Assembly: GCA_964565435.1 (NCBI GenBank)
Contig: CAZMEY010000004.1
Location: forward strand, 1 to 29,087
DNA from: JAQTTT01 sp964565435
GTDB taxonomy: Archaea > Nanobdellota > Nanobdellia > Tiddalikarchaeales > Tiddalikarchaeaceae
Direction: 5' to 3'
DNA: 29,087 nt
The position numbers and the translations under genes are program-made. The notes beneath the pieces were generated by a model. It did not search any database and was not told the DNA's origin. It saw only the letters and a program-made list of their open reading frames with translations. Numbering within the stretch: the stretch's first letter is position 1; the number at the start of each line of letters is the position of its first letter. Positions 7,739-15,142 of the stretch are shown in pieces.

Positions 7739-8640
7739 TTACTCTAAAGGATTTGGCTAATGCTCCTGAAAAATTGGTGAGCGGACATAGGAGCTGCGCT
7801 GGGTGCGGTTTTCCAATAATTGCAAGGACTATACTTGGTGCCAATAAAGGCAATACTGTTGTGTGCGCGGCAACTGGTTGCCTTGAAGTCACTACAACAA
7901 TTTATCCATTCACAAGCTGGAACACTCCATTCATTCATAGCGCTTTTGAGAATGCTCCTGCAACAATGACTGGGGTTGTCAGGGCTTACAAGGCTTTGAA
8001 AAGAAAAGGCAAGATTAAAGCTGATGCCAAATTTGTAGTCTTTGCCGGTGATGGGGGAAGCTATGATATTGGGCTTCAATCATTAAGTGGGGCATTAGAA
8101 AGGAATGAGAATTTTGTCTATGTCTGCTATGACAATGGGGCTTATATGAATACAGGGATTCAGAGAAGCTCTGCAACACCTAAAGGCGCTTACACTACAA
8201 CAACTCCTGCTGGAAAAGTTGAATGGAGGAAGGATTTGGCAAAGATTGCCATTGCCCACAATATTGAATATGCTGCTGTTGCAAGCCCGCACAACTTGAT
8301 TGATTTGGCTGCCAAAGCAGAAAAAGCTTTCAATTGCAAAGGCTCAAGCTTTCTTTTAGTATTAAGCCCTTGCCCTCTTGGATGGGGCAGCAAGACTGAT
8401 GAGACTATTAAGATTGCCAAATTGGCTGTTGAGACAAATTTTTGGCCAATATACGAATACAGCAATAAAAAGTATTCGCTTAACTATTCTTCGGAGAACA
8501 GGAAGCCCATTGAGGAGTTTTTCAAGACCCAATCAAGATTCAAGGCATTATTATTGCCGGAAAATAAGGGCCTTTTAAAAGAGATTCAATCCGAGATTGA
8601 TGAAAGGTTTTTGGAGCTTAAAAGGCTAAGCAAAGAATAA
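7735..8640 (+). CDS. porB: Pyruvate:ferredoxin oxidoreductase, beta subunit (thiamine diphosphate-binding)
   Basis: 301 residues, normal for archaeal PorB. Cys21 and Cys24 (CAGC), Cys49 (TGCLEV) and Cys213 (SPCPLGW) are the four ligands of the proximal [4Fe-4S] cluster. The thiamine-diphosphate/Mg motif starts at GDGGSYDIG (105-113) and ends at YDNGAYMNTGIQRSSATP (132-149). TSWNTPFIHSAFENAPA is a PorB hallmark. With porG, porD and porA it makes a full four-subunit enzyme, so the cell can link pyruvate to acetyl-CoA and ferredoxin. The start codon overlaps the porA stop (ATGA). Confidence 0.95.
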   Translation: MITLKDLANAPEKLVSGHRSCAGCGFPIIARTILGANKGNTVVCAATGCLEVTTTIYPFTSWNTPFIHSAFENAPATMTGVVRAYKALKRKGKIKADAKFVVFAGDGGSYDIGLQSLSGALERNENFVYVCYDNGAYMNTGIQRSSATPKGAYTTTTPAGKVEWRKDLAKIAIAHNIEYAAVASPHNLIDLAAKAEKAFNCKGSSFLLVLSPCPLGWGSKTDETIKIAKLAVETNFWPIYEYSNKKYSLNYSSENRKPIEEFFKTQSRFKALLLPENKGLLKEIQSEIDERFLELKRLSKE

Positions 8641-8666
8641 AAAATGCCGAAGTATTGATTATTGCA

Positions 8667-9935
8667 ATGGCTTATTCATGGTTTTTTGCTTCTATAAACA
8701 GCACTTGCCTTGGCATATCTTCAAAAATGGTGGCTTATTTTATTGAAACCCTTATCCCTAGGCTTATTGAATTGATGATTGTTCCATTCACCCATCCTGA
8801 GATTTTATGGATTATAGCCCCTTTAATCACTGCAATAATTTTGATGAGCCTTTATTTTGGAAGGTACAAAAATGAAAGCATTGGGTGGAATGACGCTTTT
8901 GCGGGAAACATTGCTTTATTGTTTGTGGGATTGAACCTTTTGCAGGTATTATGGAATAAGGAAATGCTTTTTTCCGGCAAGGCCTTATTCATTTACTGCC
9001 TTTTAGGGTATAATATCTCCCAATTAATACTAAATTATTTCCATAAAATGCCTAAAAAATTGAGCTTTTTTATCAATTCGGTTCTGCCTATTAATTTTAT
9101 CAATTATTTTGCAATAATATTGATATATTCGGATGTTGCTTGGGATTTATTCACTTTTATTGCGGGAATATTTTTCTTTTTGATAGTTTATTTTATCAGC
9201 AAGATTTTGTGGATGATTGCTCCAATGAGCAGGGGCTCAAAAATATTTTTGGCAATGAAAGAGAAAAAATCAATTGCTGAAAAGAAAAAAGCCGATGCAA
9301 AAAACAATGATGCTCCCAAAAAAAACCTGGCAAGCGTCGGGATAATGCTCTATCTTATCCTGTATTTTGCGCTAATTCTCATTGACAGGTTATTCATTGA
9401 TTTATCGGATTACTACTTGATAATAATCTCGGCGTATTTCATCATTTTTTCTTTGGGCTACATTAAGGATAAAAAAATTAATGCAAAGCAATTGCTTAAA
9501 GACAAATATCCTGCAGTAATTATTGGCAGCTCTCTTGGACTATTGATTTTTATTTATAATTTAATTGCTTCAGGCTTTTTTGCAAGCGCCCTTGGAGCAA
9601 AAGAGCATTTCCAAAACATTCCATTGTTTATTATTTCAATTATTGCAATAAGCTTTTTTGGAGAATTATTTTTCAGGGGGATTATTTATGAAAGCCTCAA
9701 AGCCAAATATTCAAAGCATTTAAGCGTATTGATTCAGGCAGCGCTCTTCGCCATTCTTGCATCAGACATTTACCATATCAGCTTTGAAAAAATATCCTTT
9801 GCCCTTGCATCATTTCTCATAGCATTCCAAGTGGGCGTGCTTTTGGGCTACGCGAGGGATGAGTGGGGCATTGCTTCAGCTATTGGCGCATCGGGATTTG
9901 CCGCAATGCTGTCAATAATAATGATAATGTTTTAA
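8667..9935 (+). CDS. CPBP/Rce1-like polytopic membrane protein, active site altered
   Basis: 422 residues from ATG 8667 (the upstream TTG 8655 has less support). About ten membrane helices; a Lys/Ala-rich cytoplasmic loop near residues 195-220 splits it in two. The C-terminal half resembles the CPBP (CAAX protease/bacteriocin-processing) family: FFGELFFRGIIYESLKAKYS stands where EExxxR is expected, then FAILASDIYHISF at motif 2, then AFQVGVLLGYARDEWG. The first Glu of EExxxR, thought to be catalytic in Rce1, is Gly here, and the last motif (usually with His or Asn) reads GASGFAAM. Proteolytic activity is doubtful. It starts 26 bases after porB and may be read through from that operon. Confidence 0.7.
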   Translation: MAYSWFFASINSTCLGISSKMVAYFIETLIPRLIELMIVPFTHPEILWIIAPLITAIILMSLYFGRYKNESIGWNDAFAGNIALLFVGLNLLQVLWNKEMLFSGKALFIYCLLGYNISQLILNYFHKMPKKLSFFINSVLPINFINYFAIILIYSDVAWDLFTFIAGIFFFLIVYFISKILWMIAPMSRGSKIFLAMKEKKSIAEKKKADAKNNDAPKKNLASVGIMLYLILYFALILIDRLFIDLSDYYLIIISAYFIIFSLGYIKDKKINAKQLLKDKYPAVIIGSSLGLLIFIYNLIASGFFASALGAKEHFQNIPLFIISIIAISFFGELFFRGIIYESLKAKYSKHLSVLIQAALFAILASDIYHISFEKISFALASFLIAFQVGVLLGYARDEWGIASAIGASGFAAMLSIIMIMF

Positions 9936-9960
9936 AATATCAGATATTAAAAAAAAAACA

Positions 9961-10479
9961 ATGATATCATGCATTTTGTCATTCATTTCAGGATTATTGG
10001 TCAAGACTGTTGATTTGTCAGAGGAACATGGGCTAAAAATCAGCAATTTTTACAAATACTTATTTGCAATATCCTACGGCGCCTTATTGGCCTTTGTTAT
10101 GGACATTGTTTTTTTGCCCGAATTTTTCCTCGGAATACTTATAGGGGTATTGATTTCGGGAAAAATTGACGCATTATCTCATAAGATTGCCCTCCTGTCA
10201 TTCATCATTTTTTTCATGCTAATCAGCCCTATAATAAGCCAATACATTATTGTTATTTTATCTGCAGGCTTTTGCATCATTGAGGAAAAAGTGAATGATT
10301 TTATTGACAAAAAAAAGCTTAAAGGCGCTTTTTATAGGATTCTTGGCATGAGGCCAATAATGGAGATATTCGCAATAGCATTAGCAATCTTTTATTCAAG
10401 AATTGAGATATTCTTATTGCTGCTATCCTTTGACTTGGGGTATTTATCTGCCAAAAAAATCTTTACAAAAACAAAATAA
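9961..10479 (+). CDS. Polytopic membrane protein, family not recognised
   Basis: 172 residues with about five hydrophobic helices. The opening ISGLLVKTVDLSEEHGLK and the central CIIEEKVNDFIDKKKLKG are polar, conserved-looking loops between helices, suggesting a real family, but I cannot name it. It lies 25 bases downstream of the CPBP-like gene on the same strand, probably in the same transcript. Just before it is a perfect 13-bp palindrome (9936-9948), then an A-tract. Its last 17 bases overlap the end of the converging gene at 10463-10999. Confidence 0.65.
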   Translation: MISCILSFISGLLVKTVDLSEEHGLKISNFYKYLFAISYGALLAFVMDIVFLPEFFLGILIGVLISGKIDALSHKIALLSFIIFFMLISPIISQYIIVILSAGFCIIEEKVNDFIDKKKLKGAFYRILGMRPIMEIFAIALAIFYSRIEIFLLLLSFDLGYLSAKKIFTKTK

Positions 10480-10999
10480 TCCCGAATATTAGCGCAATGA
10501 TTAATATTGCAAAGATTATTATAAATAATAGCCTTGAAGTTTTTTTAGCAGGCTTTTTTGAATCAATTGCCTGCTCCGCCTCATTGCTCTTGATTGGCTG
10601 CCCTGTTCCAATTGCATTATTACCTTTTTTTGGAACATTATTTGGAATATTCTCAGCTGAATCCTTTTCTTCGGCAATGCTGGAAATTTTTTCCCCAGGT
10701 TCAATATTATCAATCAAGTCTTCCTTGCTTATTGAATAATCATCTCCAATGATTTCATCTTCCAAATAATCCTCTTGAAAATCAGGGTCATTTTTGGCTT
10801 TAAGCTCCTCATCTTCTATGAGATTTTCTGCAGCATCAACGAATATATCATCAGTTTTTTCCAACTGCTCTTCATTGCTTTGCTTGAATTCATTCCTTAA
10901 GCTTTCAACAATGTCATCACTTGCAAAAGCGTCCTCTTTGGGCTTTTCAAGTTTTTCCTTTAATTTGTTTAAGGCTTTTTTTTCAATATCACTGGGCAT
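10463..10999 (-). CDS. Acidic tail-anchored membrane protein, unknown
   Basis: 178 residues. About 150 residues are strongly acidic, polar and low in hydrophobics, with a helical N-terminus (LNKLKEKLEKPKEDAFA) and a probably disordered middle rich in Asp/Glu. A short basic patch (KKPAKKTS) then precedes one C-terminal helix, RLLFIIIFAILIIALIFGI, that ends the protein. There is no signal peptide, so it is probably tail-anchored with the acidic part in the cytoplasm. GGGGGAT lies 10-16 bases before the ATG as a possible Shine-Dalgarno sequence. It is divergent from the AsnB-Dph6 gene (90 bases between starts) and converges with the membrane gene before it, overlapping by 17 nt. Confidence 0.7.
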   Translation of the reverse strand: MPSDIEKKALNKLKEKLEKPKEDAFASDDIVESLRNEFKQSNEEQLEKTDDIFVDAAENLIEDEELKAKNDPDFQEDYLEDEIIGDDYSISKEDLIDNIEPGEKISSIAEEKDSAENIPNNVPKKGNNAIGTGQPIKSNEAEQAIDSKKPAKKTSRLLFIIIFAILIIALIFGIILFL

Positions 11000-11089
11000 A
11001 TTATTAATAATCCCCCAATCATTTTAAAATATTTTTAAAAAAAATTGCTGCCAAAGATTTAAAATAAGATTAATGCTTAATTCTCCAAT

Positions 11090-13126
11090 ATGTGCGCAAT
11101 AATAGGTCATTTTGCAGAAGGCAGCGAAGATTTTGCAAAAAAAGGCTGCAAGATAATGAAGAATCGCGGAAAAGACAATACCGGCTTTTTTATGGGAAAA
11201 GGATTCACTGTTGCGCATTTGCTTCACTCAATTGTGGGATTTGTCAAGCAGCCATTGAAATATATGGGGGCAGTATTACTTGCCAATTGCGAGATATACA
11301 ATTATTTGGAGCTGGCAAAAAAATATTCACTCAATGTTTTGAATGACGCCGATTTAATGATTAAGCTGATTAATAAGATTGGATTGCTGAAAGCCCTTGA
11401 TGAGTTTGACGGAGTTTATGCCGCTTGCTACATCAAGGATGGAAAAGCTTATATTTTCAGGGACAAAATCGGGGAAAAGCCCTTATGGTTTAGCAAAAAT
11501 CCTTTCTGCTTTGCGAGTGAAAAAAAAGCGCTTTCCCTTCAGGGAATAGCCTGCATCAATGAGCTTAACCCACGAAACATGATAGTATATGATATTAAAA
11601 ATGAAAGATTTTCAATGAAGTATCTTGGCTTTTTGAAAATAAAAAAGATTGAAAGCAATGATTGGGCAGAAACAATAAAGGAATCATTGATTAATGCTGT
11701 CAAAAAAAGGGTTCCTAAGGGGGTTAAAATAGGGGTTCTATTCTCCGGAGGGGTTGATTCAACAATTATAGCTTTTATTTTGAAAAAATTGGGGGCTGAT
11801 TTCACTTGCTATTCTGCAGGAACAAATGATAGCGAGGATATCAAGCATGCCCTCGCTGCCGCAAAGATTCACGGATTCAAGATAAAGCCTGTTAATTTTG
11901 ACATGGCTCATGTGAAAAATGATTTGCCAGAGATTTGCGGAATTATTGAATCAAGCAATGCTGTAAAAGCAGGAGTCAGCATACCTTTTTATTACGCTTG
12001 CAAAGAGGCTGAATCTGACGGAGTGAAAGTCATTTTTTCAGGCCTTGGAAGCGAAGAATTGTTTGCAGGGTACAAAAGGTTTGAATCCTCCAATGATGTG
12101 AATGCCGAATGCCTTTACGGGCTAAAGCAGTTATATGAGCGCGATTTGTACAGGGATGACTGCCTTACAATGCATCATGGCATTGAGCTTAGGCTGCCTT
12201 TCTTGGATTACGGATTGATTGATGCTGCATTAAGCCTGCCTGCAAATCTTAAAATAAATGATTCCGAGAAAAAAATAATACTCAGGGATGCTGCCCAAAT
12301 ATTGGGCATTGATGAATCCGTCTATGCCAGGAAAAAAATGGCTGCGCAATATGGCAGCAAGAGCGATAAATTGCTTGAAATATTGGGCAAAGAATCAAAA
12401 GGGAAGTCAGGCTATTTAAAAAAATTACGGGATGAAAATAATCTTAAGCTTGGATGCCTTTACAGCGGGGGAAAAGACAGCAATTTGGCAATGCTTATAA
12501 TGAAAAGGCAGAACTATGAAATCTCCTGCCTTATTACTATTATTAGCGAAAAAGATTACAGCTATATGTTTCAAAAAACAGGCAAAGAAATAATTAAATT
12601 GCAATCAAAAGCGCTTGGCATTCCCGCAGTTTTTGGCAAAACCTTTGGGGAAAAAGAAAAAGAGCTGAACGACTTGAAAATATTGATAAAAAAAGCAAGG
12701 GACAAATACTGCCTTGACGGCATAATCACTGGAGCTATTTACAGCAATTACCAAAGGAGCAGGATTTTTGAGATATGCGAAGAACTTGGTCTCAAGATTT
12801 TCAGCCCATTGTGGCACAAGCCGCAGGAGCAGGAGCTTAATGAGCTTTTAGGTAATGGCTTCAAATTCATAATAGTGAAAACGGCTGCAATGGGGCTTGA
12901 TGAAAAATTTGTGGGAAAAGAGATTGATTCAGGGGATGTAAAAAAATTAATTGAGCTGAACCGTAAAATAGGCATCAATGTTTCCGGGGAAGGCGGGGAA
13001 TATGAATCAATAGTTCTTGATTCGCCGCTTTTCAATAAAAGGATAAGCATAATTGATTTTGAGATAAAAAAAATCGGGGACAATTGCGATTTGATTATAA
13101 AAAAAGCGAAACTGTCAGAAAAATAA
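11090..13126 (+). CDS. asnB-dph6: Fusion: class II glutamine amidotransferase/asparagine synthetase-like + diphthine-ammonia ligase (Dph6)
   Basis: 678 residues, three catalytic parts in one frame. Residues 1-180 are an Ntn glutaminase: Cys2 nucleophile, RGKDNTG (26-32), and NCEIYNY (66-72) where asparagine synthetases have NGEIYNY. Residues 190-450 are an asparagine-synthetase ATPase domain: PP-loop SGGVDS (219-224), SGLGSEELFAGY (317-328), ELRLPFLD (367-373). Residues 452-678 are a full Dph6 domain: second PP-loop YSGGKDS (458-464), GAIYSNYQRSRIFEICEELG (548-567), PLW at 573-575, and GEGGEYES (633-640). Dph6 amidates diphthine on elongation factor 2 using ATP and ammonium. The glutaminase could feed ammonia to one or both synthetase sites; that is inference. 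No frameshift or internal stop is present. Either the protein makes both Asn and diphthamide, or the AsnB part has become the ammonia supplier. Confidence 0.92.
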   Translation: MCAIIGHFAEGSEDFAKKGCKIMKNRGKDNTGFFMGKGFTVAHLLHSIVGFVKQPLKYMGAVLLANCEIYNYLELAKKYSLNVLNDADLMIKLINKIGLLKALDEFDGVYAACYIKDGKAYIFRDKIGEKPLWFSKNPFCFASEKKALSLQGIACINELNPRNMIVYDIKNERFSMKYLGFLKIKKIESNDWAETIKESLINAVKKRVPKGVKIGVLFSGGVDSTIIAFILKKLGADFTCYSAGTNDSEDIKHALAAAKIHGFKIKPVNFDMAHVKNDLPEICGIIESSNAVKAGVSIPFYYACKEAESDGVKVIFSGLGSEELFAGYKRFESSNDVNAECLYGLKQLYERDLYRDDCLTMHHGIELRLPFLDYGLIDAALSLPANLKINDSEKKIILRDAAQILGIDESVYARKKMAAQYGSKSDKLLEILGKESKGKSGYLKKLRDENNLKLGCLYSGGKDSNLAMLIMKRQNYEISCLITIISEKDYSYMFQKTGKEIIKLQSKALGIPAVFGKTFGEKEKELNDLKILIKKARDKYCLDGIITGAIYSNYQRSRIFEICEELGLKIFSPLWHKPQEQELNELLGNGFKFIIVKTAAMGLDEKFVGKEIDSGDVKKLIELNRKIGINVSGEGGEYESIVLDSPLFNKRISIIDFEIKKIGDNCDLIIKKAKLSEK

Positions 13127-13131
13127 AGATA

Positions 13132-14229
13132 TCAGCAGCTTTCAAAGCATTCAATATTTAATTCATGCCCGCTGCATTCATGATAGCAGGATTCATAGCC
13201 ATCATCTTCGCAGATATAATCGCATATCTTGTAGAATTTTTGGCTTGAACAGGATTCATAGCAATTGAAAAATGATGAATCCATTGCGCATGAATATTGG
13301 CAAGCCGGGTTTTTTCCAAGGAAAAAACCGCAAGCATCATCGCATGATTCATAATACGGGACGGGCATTGCCTGGCCTGACATTTTTGAGCCGAAATAAT
13401 CATCAATAGTCCATGATTTTTCCGATTCTCCTAAATCATCAACTTTTGGCGAATAACCCATTAATATATTTAGGGCATAATCATTTTCCCAAAGGGTTAT
13501 CTCATAATCATTGGAATCAACATAGGTTTTTTTTGTGTCGCTTCCCTCAATTATCTCGTTTGTTGCGTCATATATAATCCATTCAGCGCCTATTTTTGCC
13601 TCTGCCCAATAGTGCTCCGGCGTTTCCTTCATTATCTGCCTTATTATCTCATAAGGATAATCAACTCCTTTGGCTCTGAATTGCATTTTAAGGTCATTGT
13701 ATTCCATTATTCCCAATCCGCTGGCATACTCCAAAAGCGAATGATCTTTATCGCTCGGTTTCGTAATTGAATTCATAACCCTGCATTCAATCCCATAATA
13801 TTCTGCTATTGAGCAATATATTACAGCATAATCAAAGCATACCCCATATATTTTTCCATCATTATTTATTTTTTCCCTTATTATCTCGCTTGAAGGATAG
13901 ATTCCTGGAAAATTATAATTCCATCTTATTGAATAAGATGAATCTGGCTCAAATGCGTTGTAGATTATATTGTTTTTTTCCCACTCCTTTATGCAATCCG
14001 CTATCTGAGAATCCTCTCCCGAGCAATTAATTCCAAGATAAGAGATGTCATCATCGCTGAATTCCGAAATGGGAGAGGAAAAAATAATTTTTATATCTGA
14101 TGGAGATTGATTCAACGAATCATTAATGCCACCAATGGATAACTCTGATGAATCATTTAGTAATGCATAATCAATGGAAGTGCATCCGAGCACAAATACC
14201 AATGCAATTATTATCATGTGAATCTTCAT
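13132..14229 (-). CDS. Transglutaminase-like lipoprotein with C-terminal six-fold CX3C repeat
   Basis: 365 residues. The N-terminus IIIALVFVLGC has a lipobox with Cys16, so a lipid-anchored outer-surface protein is likely. The middle has a transglutaminase-like Cys protease fold: Cys131 in GVCFDYAVIYCS, His206 in PEHYWAEAKI, and Asp221 in EWIIYDATNE form the expected Cys-His-Asp triad. The last 75 residues hold six CX3C pairs (CDDAC, CQYSC, CYESC, CDYIC, CYHEC, CFESC) spaced 7-9 residues apart, and the final residue is Cys. A helical disulfide-stapled tail, like twin-CX3C proteins, is plausible. The promoter is clear: TTTATAAT about 20 bases before the ATG, with an A-rich BRE in front. It ends six bases after the AsnB-Dph6 gene, facing it. 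Confidence 0.82.
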   Translation of the reverse strand: MKIHMIIIALVFVLGCTSIDYALLNDSSELSIGGINDSLNQSPSDIKIIFSSPISEFSDDDISYLGINCSGEDSQIADCIKEWEKNNIIYNAFEPDSSYSIRWNYNFPGIYPSSEIIREKINNDGKIYGVCFDYAVIYCSIAEYYGIECRVMNSITKPSDKDHSLLEYASGLGIMEYNDLKMQFRAKGVDYPYEIIRQIMKETPEHYWAEAKIGAEWIIYDATNEIIEGSDTKKTYVDSNDYEITLWENDYALNILMGYSPKVDDLGESEKSWTIDDYFGSKMSGQAMPVPYYESCDDACGFFLGKNPACQYSCAMDSSFFNCYESCSSQKFYKICDYICEDDGYESCYHECSGHELNIECFESC

Positions 14230-14365
14230 TGGATAAATAAAAATTTGGAAACATTATAAATCTTTTGGCCAAAGAGAAAAAAAACCAATCAATTTGCTGG
14301 CAAAATTTATTTTTTTGGCGCAGATTTTTGCCTGCATGAAAAAATTTTGGCTCAAAAAAAAAAAC

Positions 14366-14375
14366 ATTTATAAGG
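14366..14375 (+). promoter_or_regulatory. TATA box of the 23-aa gene, leaderless placement
   Basis: ATTTATAAGG is centred about 27 bases before the ATG at 14398 and preceded by an A-run (14354-14364) that fits a BRE. At the usual TATA-to-start distance, transcription would begin at or next to the ATG, so the mRNA should be leaderless. Confidence 0.5.
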
Positions 14376-14397
14376 TATCACAACATTTTTTTATAAC

Positions 14398-14469
14398 ATG
14401 GCACCAGCAAAAAAGAAAGCTGCTCCTAAAAAGGCAGCTCCAAAAAAATCAGCAAAGAAAAAAAAATAA
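14398..14469 (+). CDS. Lys/Ala/Pro-rich 23-residue peptide, histone-tail-like
   Basis: ATG to TAA encodes 23 residues built from repeats of AAPKK (MAPAKKK, AAPKK, AAPKK, SAKKKK). More than half are Lys. Such sequences resemble histone H1 tails and the Lys-rich tails of some DPANN proteins and would bind nucleic acid or acidic partners without folding. A good TATA box sits 27 bases upstream and T-runs follow the stop, so it has its own transcription unit. Another frame over the same bases is open for 69 codons (14294-14503) but starts before the promoter and has no protein-like pattern. I prefer this short frame. Confidence 0.5.
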   Translation: MAPAKKKAAPKKAAPKKSAKKKK

Positions 14470-14489
14470 TCGCGGAATAAAAATTCTTC

Positions 14490-14529
14490 GGTTCTCTTTT
14501 TAACAATTGTTTTTTTATTTTTTTTAAAT
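14490..14529 (+). terminator. T-rich terminator after the 23-aa gene
   Basis: Several T-runs in a row (TTTTT, then T7, then T8) begin about 25 bases after the TAA at 14469. This is a typical archaeal oligo-T termination region. The rest of 14530-14660 holds no gene I can support. Confidence 0.4.
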
Positions 14530-14698
14530 TATTTTCTTCAGCTCAAAATCAGTCATTTTTTCCTAGTAAAATCCCCTCATCATTAAATAATATTTGGCCA
14601 AAAGCATGAAAATGGGATTAAAATAAAAAAGCAAAAAACGGTTTTTTTAGCAAAAACAATATTTTTATAAATCATAACTTTCCATATTATTTATTAGA

Positions 14699-14818
14699 AT
14701 GGCTAACACACTAAAATTCATTAATATCTGCCAAAATTTGTCAAAATTGGGCGCTGTCAACAATCTTTTTTATCTTATCCCTTTAGGGATAATTGTTCTC
14801 ATAAAGCTGCAGAATTGA
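14699..14818 (+). CDS. Small membrane peptide (39 aa), putative
   Basis: ATG (14699-14701) to TGA encodes 39 residues with an amphipathic N-terminal half (ANTLKFINICQNLSKLG) and one hydrophobic segment FYLIPLGIIVLIKL near the C-terminus. TTTTTATAAAT at 14662-14672 is a TATA box placed about 32 bases before the start, giving a very short or no leader. It is followed closely by the 81-aa membrane protein gene. Coding is supported by the promoter spacing and hydrophobic pattern only. Confidence 0.45.
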   Translation: MANTLKFINICQNLSKLGAVNNLFYLIPLGIIVLIKLQN

Positions 14819-14866
14819 ATTTTTTTTTGAAAATGTTTTTAAGCTAACAGCATTTAATAGTTTTAT

Positions 14867-15112
14867 ATGGCAAGCAAGGATAAATGGAAGAAAACGCTTT
14901 TCTCTGACAACATCTCCGAATTGTTTGTTGAGGGAACAAAGGTTACATTAATGGTTATGATTATATCCATAATCACCATGTGGCTTGTGTCAATCTTTAC
15001 CAATTATATTGTAAAGATAGATATGGGAATAATGGTTGTAATGAGCACTGGCATAGCGATTTCTTTCGGCTCTTACAGGATTTATGAAATCACTTTAAAG
15101 AACCTGAAATAA
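14867..15112 (+). CDS. Small two-helix membrane protein (81 aa)
   Basis: 81 residues: a charged N-terminus (ASKDKWKKTLFSDNISEL), helix one VTLMVMIISIITMWLVSIF (about 27-45), a short loop, helix two MGIMVVMSTGIAISFGSY (about 53-70), and a polar tail. I do not recognise a family. GTTTTTAAGC is a TATA-like element about 29 bases before the ATG, so the message is probably leaderless or nearly so. It ends 30 bases before the converging metallophosphoesterase gene. Confidence 0.6.
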   Translation: MASKDKWKKTLFSDNISELFVEGTKVTLMVMIISIITMWLVSIFTNYIVKIDMGIMVVMSTGIAISFGSYRIYEITLKNLK

Positions 15113-15142
15113 TTTGATTTTTTTGGGTTTATTTTTTTATAT

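Noticed and set aside
9936..9948. Perfect 13-bp palindrome AATATC-A-GATATT before the 172-aa membrane gene
   Set aside because: In such AT-rich DNA a palindrome of this size is not surprising, and it occurs only once; recorded without an operator call.
14294..14503. A 69-codon plus-strand frame over the 23-aa gene
   Set aside because: It starts upstream of the TATA box, its sequence is low-complexity Lys/Gln/Phe from A/T runs, and it is shifted relative to the regular AAPKK frame, which has its own promoter and stop.
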